Source: an uncultured bacterium (lineage in GTDB: Bacteria > Bacillota > Clostridia > Oscillospirales > Oscillospiraceae). Taken from it: a stretch of DNA of 64,000 nt. The notes beneath the pieces are model-generated. The model did not search any database. It saw only the letters and a list, made by a program, of their open reading frames with translations, and was not told where the DNA came from. The stretch lies in assembly GCA_947383145.1 (NCBI GenBank), contig CANDCH010000001.1, positions 248,001 through 312,000 of the forward strand, given 5' to 3'. Within the stretch, counting starts at the first letter, position 1. The number at the start of each line of letters is the position of its first letter. The translations under genes and the position numbers were made by a program. Below are positions 1-6,958 of the stretch, piece after piece.

Positions 1-1257
1 GATGAAGCCGTCCCAGCCGCCGGCCTCCAGCAGGTCCATCTTGTACTTGCTGTACGCGCCGGCCACCACGTCGCCCAGGGAGCCGTCGGCGGAGTAGGCG
101 GCGGCGTAGTTGGTCATGATGCCGGCGGCCTTGCCGGTGGAGGAACGCTTCAGGTTGAACGCGCCGTCAAAGAAGCCGATCAGGTGGGCCTCGAAGTTGC
201 CGTTGGGGAACACGTCGTACTTGGCCTCGGTGTTGTGGTCGTTCCGGCCGCCCTCGCCTGCGCCCGCGCCGGCGTAGTGCTTCATGATGGCGATGACGGA
301 GTCCTCGCCCCAGCCCAGGTCCTTGCCGTTCTCATCAAAGGTGGACTGGAGGCCGGAGACAAAGGCCTCGGTCAGGTCCCGGGTCAGGGCCGGGTCCTCG
401 CTGAAGGTGCCGGAGGCGCGGGCGAAGACGGGGGTGCCGATCAGGTCGATCTGGGGGCCCAGCAGCATGCTGATGCCCACCGCGCGGTAGTACTCCGCCA
501 TCTGCCTGCCCGCCTCAAAGGCGGCGTCCGCGCTGAAGGTGGCGCTGAGGCTCAGCTGGTCGATCACGCCGGAGATGTGGTTGGGGTCGATGGAGATGGT
601 GGCGGGGATGCCCAGGTCCTGGCTCTCGCACAGCTTCTGGAGGGCGTTGGTCCAGGCCACGGCCATGGTGGTGTTGCCCTCCACGCCGGCGGAGCGGGTG
701 ACGCCCGCGCGGCCCCCGGCCAGGATGTACTCGTAATCGGTGCCGCCCTCTTCGATCTCGTTGCCGAAGCTGGACCAGCCGCCGTGGGTGAGCATGGGGC
801 CGATCTGCTCGCCGCTCATGTGGGCGGCCAGGTCGGCGGCGCGGGTCTCGGCGTCGTTGCGCCAGTCCTCATAGCCGTCCAGCACGCCGTCCCGGTCCAG
901 GTCCTTGAAGGCAAAGCCGTCCACCTGAATCAGGCTGACGCCGGAGGCGGAGGAGTAGCCCAGGGTCTTGCCGCCCTCGTTGGTCACCAGGGTCCAGCCG
1001 TCGGGGGTGCGCTCCTCGGACCACTTCACGGCGCCGCTGCCCAGCTCCTCGGGGGTGATGGGGGCCACGGTGCCCTCGCCGGCGGAGGCGGGCGGGTTGC
1101 TCTGCTCCGGGGCGTCGGACTTCTCGGGGGCGCCGGAGGCGGCGCTGCTTGGGGCGCCGCTGTTGCCGGCGGGGGTGTCCGCCGCGTTGCAGGCCGCCAG
1201 GCCGGCCGTCATGGCCAGCGCCAGCAGCAGCGCAAGGATTCGCTTTGTCTTTTTCAT
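1..1257 (-). CDS. GH3 family beta-glucosidase-like lipoprotein (3' end outside window)
   Basis: An ATG start at 1257 follows an AAAGGAG ribosome site. Residues 1-23 form a lipoprotein signal peptide (basic start, Leu/Ala core, lipobox LAAC), then a Ser/Ala/Pro-rich linker. The visible 419 residues match the N-terminal barrel of glycoside hydrolase family 3, including KHYAGAGAGEGGRNDHN, which corresponds to the substrate-binding Lys-His motif. The catalytic Asp (expected in an SDW-like motif) lies beyond the left edge. By family, it removes terminal glucosyl, xylosyl or N-acetylglucosaminyl units outside the cell; the substrate cannot be told. It lies behind a LytTR/GHKL pair but has its own promoter and phased repeats (see 1332-1360 and 1389-1460). 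Barrel-first order is the ordinary GH3 layout, unlike the permuted GH3 protein at 38382-41477. Confidence 0.85.
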   Translation of the reverse strand, partial: MKKTKRILALLLALAMTAGLAACNAADTPAGNSGAPSSAASGAPEKSDAPEQSNPPASAGEGTVAPITPEELGSGAVKWSEERTPDGWTLVTNEGGKTLGYSSASGVSLIQVDGFAFKDLDRDGVLDGYEDWRNDAETRAADLAAHMSGEQIGPMLTHGGWSSFGNEIEEGGTDYEYILAGGRAGVTRSAGVEGNTTMAVAWTNALQKLCESQDLGIPATISIDPNHISGVIDQLSLSATFSADAAFEAGRQMAEYYRAVGISMLLGPQIDLIGTPVFARASGTFSEDPALTRDLTEAFVSGLQSTFDENGKDLGWGEDSVIAIMKHYAGAGAGEGGRNDHNTEAKYDVFPNGNFEAHLIGFFDGAFNLKRSSTGKAAGIMTNYAAAYSADGSLGDVVAGAYSKYKMDLLEAGGWDGFI

Positions 1258-1331
1258 GTCTGGTGCTCCTTTCATCTCATTTCTGGCTTGGGGCCCCGGG
1301 GCGATGCTCCGCCCCGGGGGTTGCTGGCGAT

Positions 1332-1360
1332 ATATTAAACCTGCCCAATTTTCTTTTCAA
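1332..1360 (-). promoter_or_regulatory. Promoter of the GH3 lipoprotein gene
   Basis: Reading the minus strand, TTGAAA (1360-1355), a 17-nt spacer and TAATAT (1337-1332) form a sigma-A type promoter about 75 nt upstream of the GH3 start. The -10 element is weak (4 of 6), as expected for an activated promoter. Confidence 0.6.
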
Positions 1361-1388
1361 GCGCCCCTGGATATTCGTCGTTTTGATT

Positions 1389-1460
1389 GGACAAACTGCG
1401 GCAGCCGCTGGACAAAGCGCGGAGAAATCCCAGGCGGGAGGCCGTTCGTCCTGGACGAAC
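1389..1460 (-). promoter_or_regulatory. Phased direct repeats, probable LytTR-regulator binding sites
   Basis: On the plus strand GGACAAAC (1389-1396), GGACAAAG (1410-1417) and GGACGAAC (1453-1460) recur at 21 and 43 bp. Read on the minus strand, toward the GH3 gene, they are GTTTGTCC, CTTTGTCC and GTTCGTCC. LytTR proteins bind pairs of about 9-bp direct repeats with two-turn spacing, and the core GTTYGT fits the AgrA/VirR-type consensus. The proximal repeat ends 28 nt before the -35 element, the same geometry as upstream of the AMP-ligase gene. Confidence 0.6.
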
Positions 1461-1473
1461 GGCCTCCCGCCTG
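1431..1473. terminator. Long perfect palindrome / terminator after the LytTR regulator gene
   Basis: Two 21-bp complementary arms surround a single central T (1452). The palindrome lies just past the regulator stop codon and ahead of the GH3 promoter. Each arm carries one GTTCGTCC/GGACGAAC element, so the hairpin also contains the distal operator half. There is no clear U-run. Confidence 0.55.
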
Positions 1474-1486
1474 TCTGCGTGCCGGA

Positions 1487-2209
1487 TTATGCCCCGCCCA
1501 GAATGGACAGGTATTTGCTTCTGACCTCGGCGGCCTTGCTGCGCCCCACGGGGAGCTGGGTCCCGTCCAGCAGGGTGACGGCGGAGGCGCTGATGCGCTG
1601 GATGCAGCGGTAATTGACCAGATAGCCCTTGTGGATGCGGATGAAGCTGTGGGGCTGGGTGGCGGCCTCCAGTTTTTCCATGGTCATTTTCACCTCGGCG
1701 GGCTCCTTCTGCCCCTCCAGGTAGAGCAGCTGGTAGTTGCGGCTGCCCTCAATGTAGCGGATCTGGCTGCTTTTCAGGGCGAGAAGCCCCGAACGGGTCT
1801 GGAACTCCACATAGTCCCCCCGCTCGTCCCGGGAGCAGGTCTTGACGTACAGCTCCACCACGGCGGCAATGTCGTTGAGAAAGTTGCTTTTGCGCACAAA
1901 GCCCAGGGGCTGTACCAGAAAGGACTCGAACACCCGGCTCTCCGCCTCGGAGACGTAGACGATCTGGGTGTCGTTCCCCTGGGCCCGGAGCCTTTTCCCC
2001 ACGGCGATGCCGTCCATCCCAGGCATCTCGATGTCCAGCAGTATGATATGAAACCGGGTCTGCTCCATGGCCTGGAGCAGGGCCTTTCCGGAGGCAAACC
2101 GCTGGATATCGGTGTGGATGCCCTTCTCCTGAAACGCCGATTCCGCCGCCCCGGCAATCACCGGCAGGGCCTTCGCGTCGTCGTCGCACAGGGCGATCTT
2201 GATTTTCAT
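1487..2209 (-). CDS. LytTR-family response regulator
   Basis: A 240-residue protein. The N-terminal receiver (about 1-120) has the acidic pair in ALCDDD and the phospho-acceptor Asp in LLDIEMPGMDG. The C-terminal LytTR DNA-binding domain (about 135-238) has the family's IRYIEGSRNY and SFIRIHKGYLVN segments. By family it is phosphorylated by its partner kinase and binds 21-bp-spaced direct repeats as a dimer. The start ATG overlaps the kinase stop as ATGA, so the two are translated together. Repeats matching this type of site occur in the divergent promoter at 3642-3713 and before the GH3 gene, which are its likely targets. The kinase-regulator order is the reverse of the second LytTR pair at 41735-43788. 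Confidence 0.92.
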   Translation of the reverse strand: MKIKIALCDDDAKALPVIAGAAESAFQEKGIHTDIQRFASGKALLQAMEQTRFHIILLDIEMPGMDGIAVGKRLRAQGNDTQIVYVSEAESRVFESFLVQPLGFVRKSNFLNDIAAVVELYVKTCSRDERGDYVEFQTRSGLLALKSSQIRYIEGSRNYQLLYLEGQKEPAEVKMTMEKLEAATQPHSFIRIHKGYLVNYRCIQRISASAVTLLDGTQLPVGRSKAAEVRSKYLSILGGA

Positions 2210-3558
2210 AGCCTCTCCTCCACCGTCATGTCCAGCAGCAGTTTGGCCACAAACATCCCGCCCGACAGGCCAAATTCCGCGCAGCCGTTGTATTTTTCCG
2301 CCACTTTTGAGATGATGCGGGTGCCGTACCCGTGGAGACGGTCGTCCCCCTTGGTGGTGCGCAGCCCCCGTCCGGACCGGGTCAATTCCGTCCGGCCGGT
2401 GGTGTTCCGGCACAGAATAAACAGGTAGCTCTTCTGGGGGTAGATCTCCAGCCGGAGGGAGGCGTCCGCCCGCCCCGCCCGGAGCAGGCGGGCGCACTCC
2501 TCAACGGCGTTGTCCAGCAGGTTGGTGAGCACCGCGCACAGGTCGTCCTCGCTGAAGGGGAGCACCGGGGGCACCACCAGCTGATGGGTGAACGCCACAC
2601 CCTCCTTTCTGGCCTTGGCGAATTCCATGTTCAAGATCGTATTGACCGGGCGGTTGCCGCAGTCGATGAATTGCCCCAGCTGGGGCAGCAGGTGCTCGGA
2701 GGACTGGCGGAAATACTCCTCCAGCTCCCCATACCGCCGCTGGGACAGCAGAATCTGCATATAGGCGTACTGGTTTTTCAGGTCGTGGCGGATGCCGCGC
2801 AGGTCGTCCAGATTGTCAGACATCATCCGGGCCAGCTCCCGCTCGCTGTACAGCCGCTGCCGCTCCGCCTGGAGCTCCACAATCGCGTTCTGCTCCGCGC
2901 ACATGTCGTTCATCCCCTGCATGGCGGCCACCACCATGCCCAGGATGAACACATAGGCCACCAGGAAGGTGACGGTGATGCGGTAGTCCTGGCCGGCCCA
3001 AAGCACCTCCAGCACGTTCATGGCAATGATGCAGCCGTCGCCAACGAGAATGGCGGCCAGCCCGCTGGGGGGTACCTGCTCATAATTCTGGAGGCTGAAG
3101 GCGTGGAGGTAGGCCGCCAGGGGCAGAGTCAGAAGCAGCACCACGGTGCGCACCGCCCCCTCGGCGGCCCCTGAGGAGAGGAACTCCCCCACCAGGAAGC
3201 TGCACTGGCCGGCGATGGAGTAGATGGTGCAGCTCCCCGCCAGCATGGAGCACCACATCACCAGCTTGGACTTCTTCTGGCTGCCGGAGCAGAAACGCAG
3301 CAGCAGCGCCCCCACCGCCCCGTGGAGAAACATCTGGGGAAGCAGGTACAGCCGGTAGCCCCCCGCCAGCGCGAGAAGAATCAGCCCCGCCATGATAAAC
3401 GCCGCCGCAAGCAGCGTCTCCACCGCCGGGCGCACAGGACGCCTCCAGCTCCACACGGGCCCGCAGCACAGCACCGCCCAGGACAGGGCCCGGATGGCGA
3501 TGGCCGCAAACCAGGCAAAATCCATGATTTTGAGGGCAAATTGAACATTCTCCGCCAT
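2206..3558 (-). CDS. GHKL sensor histidine kinase (AgrC/NatK-type), partner of the LytTR regulator
   Basis: A 450-residue protein. The first half (about 10-225) holds six or seven hydrophobic segments with short loops, typical of AgrC-like sensors. Then come a helical linker, an H-box with the phosphorylated His in GIRHDLKNQ, and a GHKL ATPase domain with the N-box LTNLLDNAVEE and a glycine motif ending GYGTRIISKV. Starting at ATG 3558 leaves a 226-nt divergent intergenic region shared with the AMP-ligase operon. No AgrB/AgrD-type peptide system is nearby, so the signal is unknown; an envelope or cell-wall cue is a guess from the neighbours. Its stop overlaps the regulator start by ATGA. Confidence 0.9.
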   Translation of the reverse strand: MAENVQFALKIMDFAWFAAIAIRALSWAVLCCGPVWSWRRPVRPAVETLLAAAFIMAGLILLALAGGYRLYLLPQMFLHGAVGALLLRFCSGSQKKSKLVMWCSMLAGSCTIYSIAGQCSFLVGEFLSSGAAEGAVRTVVLLLTLPLAAYLHAFSLQNYEQVPPSGLAAILVGDGCIIAMNVLEVLWAGQDYRITVTFLVAYVFILGMVVAAMQGMNDMCAEQNAIVELQAERQRLYSERELARMMSDNLDDLRGIRHDLKNQYAYMQILLSQRRYGELEEYFRQSSEHLLPQLGQFIDCGNRPVNTILNMEFAKARKEGVAFTHQLVVPPVLPFSEDDLCAVLTNLLDNAVEECARLLRAGRADASLRLEIYPQKSYLFILCRNTTGRTELTRSGRGLRTTKGDDRLHGYGTRIISKVAEKYNGCAEFGLSGGMFVAKLLLDMTVEERL

Positions 3559-3601
3559 TGCGGTCCCATCCTCCCCCGCCGCGGTCGTAATTCCTGCAAA
3601 C

Positions 3602-3630
3602 ATTCTAACAGACGGCCGGACCAAATGCAA
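3602..3630 (-). promoter_or_regulatory. Promoter of the kinase-regulator operon
   Basis: On the minus strand, TTGCAT (3630-3625), 17 nt and TAGAAT (3607-3602) form a sigma-A promoter some 40 nt before the kinase start. The repeat block at 3647-3696 begins 16 nt upstream of its -35 element, so autoregulation is plausible. Confidence 0.6.
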
Positions 3631-3646
3631 CGAGGGTTGGACCGCT

Positions 3647-3696
3647 GTTCGTCCCCGAAATCCCGCCGTTCGTCCACGGCGCTTTTTTGTTTGTCC
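3647..3696 (+). promoter_or_regulatory. Three GTTYGTCC direct repeats at exact 21-bp spacing, probable LytTR operator
   Basis: GTTCGTCC (3647-3654), GTTCGTCC (3668-3675) and GTTTGTCC (3689-3696) lie on one helix face. The first two are preceded by CCGCT or CCGCC. A degenerate fourth copy, GTTTGCTG, begins at 3709. The repeats are oriented toward the AMP-ligase operon. The spacing is that expected for LytTR-protein direct-repeat sites. Confidence 0.7.
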
Positions 3697-3724
3697 AAAA
3701 TAGCCGCTGTTTGCTGTGGGCGTC

Positions 3725-3753
3725 TTGTCCGCCGGAGGGTTTTTTGCTAAATT
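3725..3753 (+). promoter_or_regulatory. Promoter of the acylation operon
   Basis: TTGTCC (3725-3730), a 17-nt spacer and TAAATT (3748-3753, preceded by TGC) form a weak sigma-A promoter 28 nt downstream of the last repeat. Transcription would start about 25 nt before the AMP-ligase ATG. Confidence 0.5.
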
Positions 3754-3784
3754 TTTTGTGTAAATCACACAAGGAGCGGATGTT

Positions 3785-5272
3785 ATGAATCCTGTCGTCC
3801 ACACACTTTGCTGGTATCTCCACAGCCTGACGCTGGAAAAACCCGGCCTTCCTCTGCTGGGGGACGAGACCGGCTGGCTCACCGCGGAGCGGGTGGAGCG
3901 CTTTGTGGAGGCCGGGGCGGGCCTGCTGTACGCCGGCGGGCTCAGGCCGGGAACGCCGGCGGTGCTGCCCGCCCGCCGCAGCGTGGTCACGGCGCTGGCC
4001 CTGCTGTGCCTCCAGCGCATTGGGGCGCCCGCCATTCTCACCGACCCCAGGGAGGACCCCCGGCGGGCGCTGGACGGCTGCGCGCCGCCGCTGTCCGCTC
4101 CCTTCCGGCTGGAGGCGGGGGGCGAGCTCCGCCGCCCCGCCGTGCTGCTCTTTCGGGCGGGGGAGCCCGCTCCCCTGTGCCTCCCCCTGGCCTCCTCCGG
4201 CTGCACTCCCGTCCCGGATTGCGACGATCCCGCCGCCCCCGCCTTTTACCTCTTCACCTCCGGCTCCTCCGGGCGGAAAAAGGCGGTGATCCTCAGCCAG
4301 GGCAATCTGGTGAGCAATCTGCTGGACTCCGCCCCCTTGGGCGGTTACTCGGAGGACGACGTTGCCCTGGGCGCGCTGCCCCTGGACCACGTATTCGGCC
4401 TTGCCCTGCTCACCGGGGCCATTGTGCTGCGCCACCGGCTGTACCTCACCGCCGCCACCGCGCCGGAGGCGCTGCTCCAGATCATTGCCCGGGAAAAAAT
4501 CACCCGGATGAACGGCGTGCCCTCCCTCTATCTGACCATGGCGAAAAAGGTCCGGGCCGGGGAGGCGCGCACCCTCCGGGTGGGGTACATCGGCGGCGCG
4601 CCCTGGACGGCGGAGCAGTTCCGGCACATCGAGTCCGCCCTGGGCATGACCCTGGTTCCGGTGTACGGCATGAGCGAGTGCGTCGGCATCTCCTGCGCCT
4701 GCTGGCGGTCGCCCCAGGCAGAGCGCATGGCCGGGGTGGGGCTCTTCTACCCCGCCAACCAGGGGAAAATCCTCCGGGAGGACGGCGGGGAAGCCCTTCC
4801 CGGCGAGGAGGGGGAGGTGTGTGTGCGCGGCCCCATGCGGATGCTGGGCTATCACGACCCGGCCCAGACCGCCCGGGCCGTGGACGCGGAGGGTTTTCTC
4901 CACACCGGCGACCTGGGCTATGTGGACGGGCGGGGCGTCCTCCGCCTCACCGGGCGGAAAAAGGATGTCATCATCCGCAACGGGGTGAACCTGTCCCCCC
5001 GGCGCATTGAGGAGGCGCTGCTCTCCCTGCCCGGGGTGGGGGCGGCGGCGGCGGTGGGCCTGCCCGACGAGCGCTGCGGCGAGCTGCCCTGGGCGGCGGT
5101 GGTGTGCGGGGAGGACGCCCTGTCCCGGCTGATGGGCGGCCTGAGCGCCCGCCTGTCCAAAAATGAGCTGCCCGAGGGCATCCTGCGGGTGGACGCCCTG
5201 CCCATGACCGGCTCCGGCAAGCCGGACAAGCAGGCGGTGAAGGAGCTGATCCGGCAATGGCGGAAGGCGTGA
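3785..5272 (+). CDS. AMP-dependent acyl/aminoacyl ligase (DltA-like), first gene of a dlt-like operon
   Basis: A 495-residue ANL-superfamily adenylating enzyme. The ATP-binding A3 motif TSGSSGRKK is at residues 158-166; VYGMSEC, HTGDLGY and GRKKDVIIRNG are the A5, A7 and hinge motifs, and the C-terminal catalytic Lys lies in TGSGKPDK. By family it activates an acid as the adenylate and passes it to a phosphopantetheine thiol. The neighbours (MBOAT protein, SGNH proteins) point to activation of an acyl or aminoacyl group for export, as DltA does with D-alanine. No carrier-protein gene is adjacent, so the acceptor thiol must be encoded elsewhere or be CoA. It starts after AAGGAG and is divergent from the kinase operon across the repeat-bearing promoter. 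Identity as D-Ala ligase is not established. Confidence 0.8.
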   Translation: MNPVVHTLCWYLHSLTLEKPGLPLLGDETGWLTAERVERFVEAGAGLLYAGGLRPGTPAVLPARRSVVTALALLCLQRIGAPAILTDPREDPRRALDGCAPPLSAPFRLEAGGELRRPAVLLFRAGEPAPLCLPLASSGCTPVPDCDDPAAPAFYLFTSGSSGRKKAVILSQGNLVSNLLDSAPLGGYSEDDVALGALPLDHVFGLALLTGAIVLRHRLYLTAATAPEALLQIIAREKITRMNGVPSLYLTMAKKVRAGEARTLRVGYIGGAPWTAEQFRHIESALGMTLVPVYGMSECVGISCACWRSPQAERMAGVGLFYPANQGKILREDGGEALPGEEGEVCVRGPMRMLGYHDPAQTARAVDAEGFLHTGDLGYVDGRGVLRLTGRKKDVIIRNGVNLSPRRIEEALLSLPGVGAAAAVGLPDERCGELPWAAVVCGEDALSRLMGGLSARLSKNELPEGILRVDALPMTGSGKPDKQAVKELIRQWRKA

Positions 5273-5490
5273 TCCTCCAGCTGCCCCAGGCGCTGCTGCT
5301 GTACGGGGCCGCCCTGTTTTTCTGCCTGTTTGAGCGGCGGTACCGGGCCACCCGGGGGGCGTTCTTCCTGCTGTCCGCGGCGCTGGCCCTGGGGGCCAGC
5401 GCCTATGCCCTCATTTCAGGCGCGGGATTGTGGGAGACGGCGGCGGCGCTGCTCCCCTTCCTGCTGCTGAACCTGGGGGTGGGGGTATGA
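5257..5490 (+). CDS. Small two-helix membrane protein in the dlt-like operon
   Basis: A 77-residue protein with hydrophobic segments near residues 8-24 and 33-75 around a short basic stretch (ERRYRATR). It overlaps the ligase end by 16 nt and the MBOAT start by ATGA, so it is translationally embedded in the operon. It lacks the D-S-L phosphopantetheine motif and is therefore not the missing carrier protein. Its position between ligase and MBOAT recalls small membrane partners of dlt operons (DltX), but sequence similarity to DltX is not evident. Function unknown; a partner or chaperone of the MBOAT protein is the simplest guess. Confidence 0.75.
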   Translation: MAEGVILQLPQALLLYGAALFFCLFERRYRATRGAFFLLSAALALGASAYALISGAGLWETAAALLPFLLLNLGVGV

Positions 5491-6947
5491 ACTTCAACTC
5501 CGGGGCCTTCCTCCTCTTTCTCCCGGCGGCGGCGGCGGTGTACTGGCTGCTGCCCCATCGGGCGCGGCGGTGCTGGCTGCTGGCGGCGTCCTATTTTTTC
5601 TACATGTACGCCAACCCCGCCCTCATCCTTCTGCTGCTGGCCTCCACGGCGGTGGACTACTGCTGCGGCCGGGGAATCGAGCGTTTCCGGGGACGGCGGG
5701 GCGTCACGCGGGCGTTTCTGCTGGTGAGCGTGTGCGTCAATCTGGGGCTTCTGTTCACCTTTAAATACTTCGACTTTTTCGCCGGGACGGTGAACGGCCT
5801 GTGCGCCGCCGCCGGAATTCCCTACCGGGCGCCGGAGCTGGGGCTGATCCTGCCGGTGGGCATCTCCTTCTACACCTTCCAGACCATGAGCTATACCATC
5901 GACGTGTACCGGGGAGATTTTCCCGCAGAACGGGACCTGGTCTCCTTCGCCCTTTACGTCGCCTATTTTCCCCAGCTGGTGGCGGGGCCCATCGAGAGCC
6001 CGGGGAACCTGCTGCCCCAGCTCAAGGCGGAGCACAGGCCCAGCTGGGACGACTTCACCGCCGGGGTCCGCCTGCTGCTGTGCGGGTTTTTCCGCAAGTG
6101 CGCGGTGGCGGACTTCTGCGGGCTCTATGTCAACGCCGTGTTTTCCTCGGTGGAGGAGGCCAACTCCCTGGCCGTCTGCTGCGCCGGGGGGCTGTTCTGC
6201 ATCCAGATGTACTGCGATTTCGCCGGCTATTCGGAGATCGCCGCCGGGTGCGCCCGGCTGATGGGGGTGCGGCTCATGCGCAACTTTGACCGGCCCTATC
6301 TGGCCCAGAGCTACACCGAGTTCTTCCGCCGCTGGCACATCAGCCTGAACCGCTGGTTCACCAGCTACGTCTACATCCCCCTGGGGGGCGGGCGAAGGGG
6401 AAAGGGGCGCAAGCTGCGCAATATTCTCATCGTGTTCGCCCTGTGCGGCCTGTGGCACGGCGCCCGGTGGACCTATGTGCTGTGGGGGCTGTACGCCGCC
6501 TTCTGGCTGTGCCTGGAGAGCCTGCTGGACATCAACAGCCGGTTCGGCCCCGCCTGGGACTGTCCCCTGGGCCGCCTGACCCGCCGGTGCGTGATGTTCC
6601 TCATCTTCATCCCCGCGGCGCTGCTGTTCCGGGCGGAGTCGCTGGAGCAGCTGGGGGTGGTCTTCCGCCGCCTGTTTACCGGCTGGGGTCTGGGCGGGGC
6701 CTACCTCCAGGCGGCGCTGGACCAGCTGGGGCTGAGCCCCCTGTCCCTGGTCCAGCTGGTCCTGTGCCTGACGGCCATGACCAAGCTGTACGCCTGGGGG
6801 CGGTACGGCCTGCCCGCCGCCAAAACGGACAGCCAGTCCGCCGCGCGGCTGTGCGCCTGCGTGTATCTGACGGCGGCGGCGGCGCTGTGCTGGCTGGCCC
6901 TGCTCCAGACCCAGGACGCGGCCATCTTCGCCTATTTTCAGTTTTAG
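5487..6947 (+). CDS. MBOAT-family membrane O-acyltransferase (DltB/AlgI-like)
   Basis: A 486-residue multi-spanning membrane protein. The MBOAT signature is clear: PVGISFYTFQTMSYTIDVYRG, AGPIE, RRWHISLNRWF with His284, and CGLWHGARWTYVLWG with His324, the catalytic His of the family. By family it moves an activated acyl group across the membrane onto an extracytoplasmic acceptor, working with an SGNH partner (DltD, AlgJ/AlgX, PatB). Two SGNH proteins follow directly. The ATG at 5487 overlaps the preceding stop, giving tight coupling. Whether the group is D-alanine, acetyl or another acid is not visible; closeness to a ligase rather than an acetyl-CoA donor favours a DltB-like role. Confidence 0.9.
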   Translation: MNFNSGAFLLFLPAAAAVYWLLPHRARRCWLLAASYFFYMYANPALILLLLASTAVDYCCGRGIERFRGRRGVTRAFLLVSVCVNLGLLFTFKYFDFFAGTVNGLCAAAGIPYRAPELGLILPVGISFYTFQTMSYTIDVYRGDFPAERDLVSFALYVAYFPQLVAGPIESPGNLLPQLKAEHRPSWDDFTAGVRLLLCGFFRKCAVADFCGLYVNAVFSSVEEANSLAVCCAGGLFCIQMYCDFAGYSEIAAGCARLMGVRLMRNFDRPYLAQSYTEFFRRWHISLNRWFTSYVYIPLGGGRRGKGRKLRNILIVFALCGLWHGARWTYVLWGLYAAFWLCLESLLDINSRFGPAWDCPLGRLTRRCVMFLIFIPAALLFRAESLEQLGVVFRRLFTGWGLGGAYLQAALDQLGLSPLSLVQLVLCLTAMTKLYAWGRYGLPAAKTDSQSAARLCACVYLTAAAALCWLALLQTQDAAIFAYFQF

Positions 6948-6958
6948 GGGGCGTCCGC

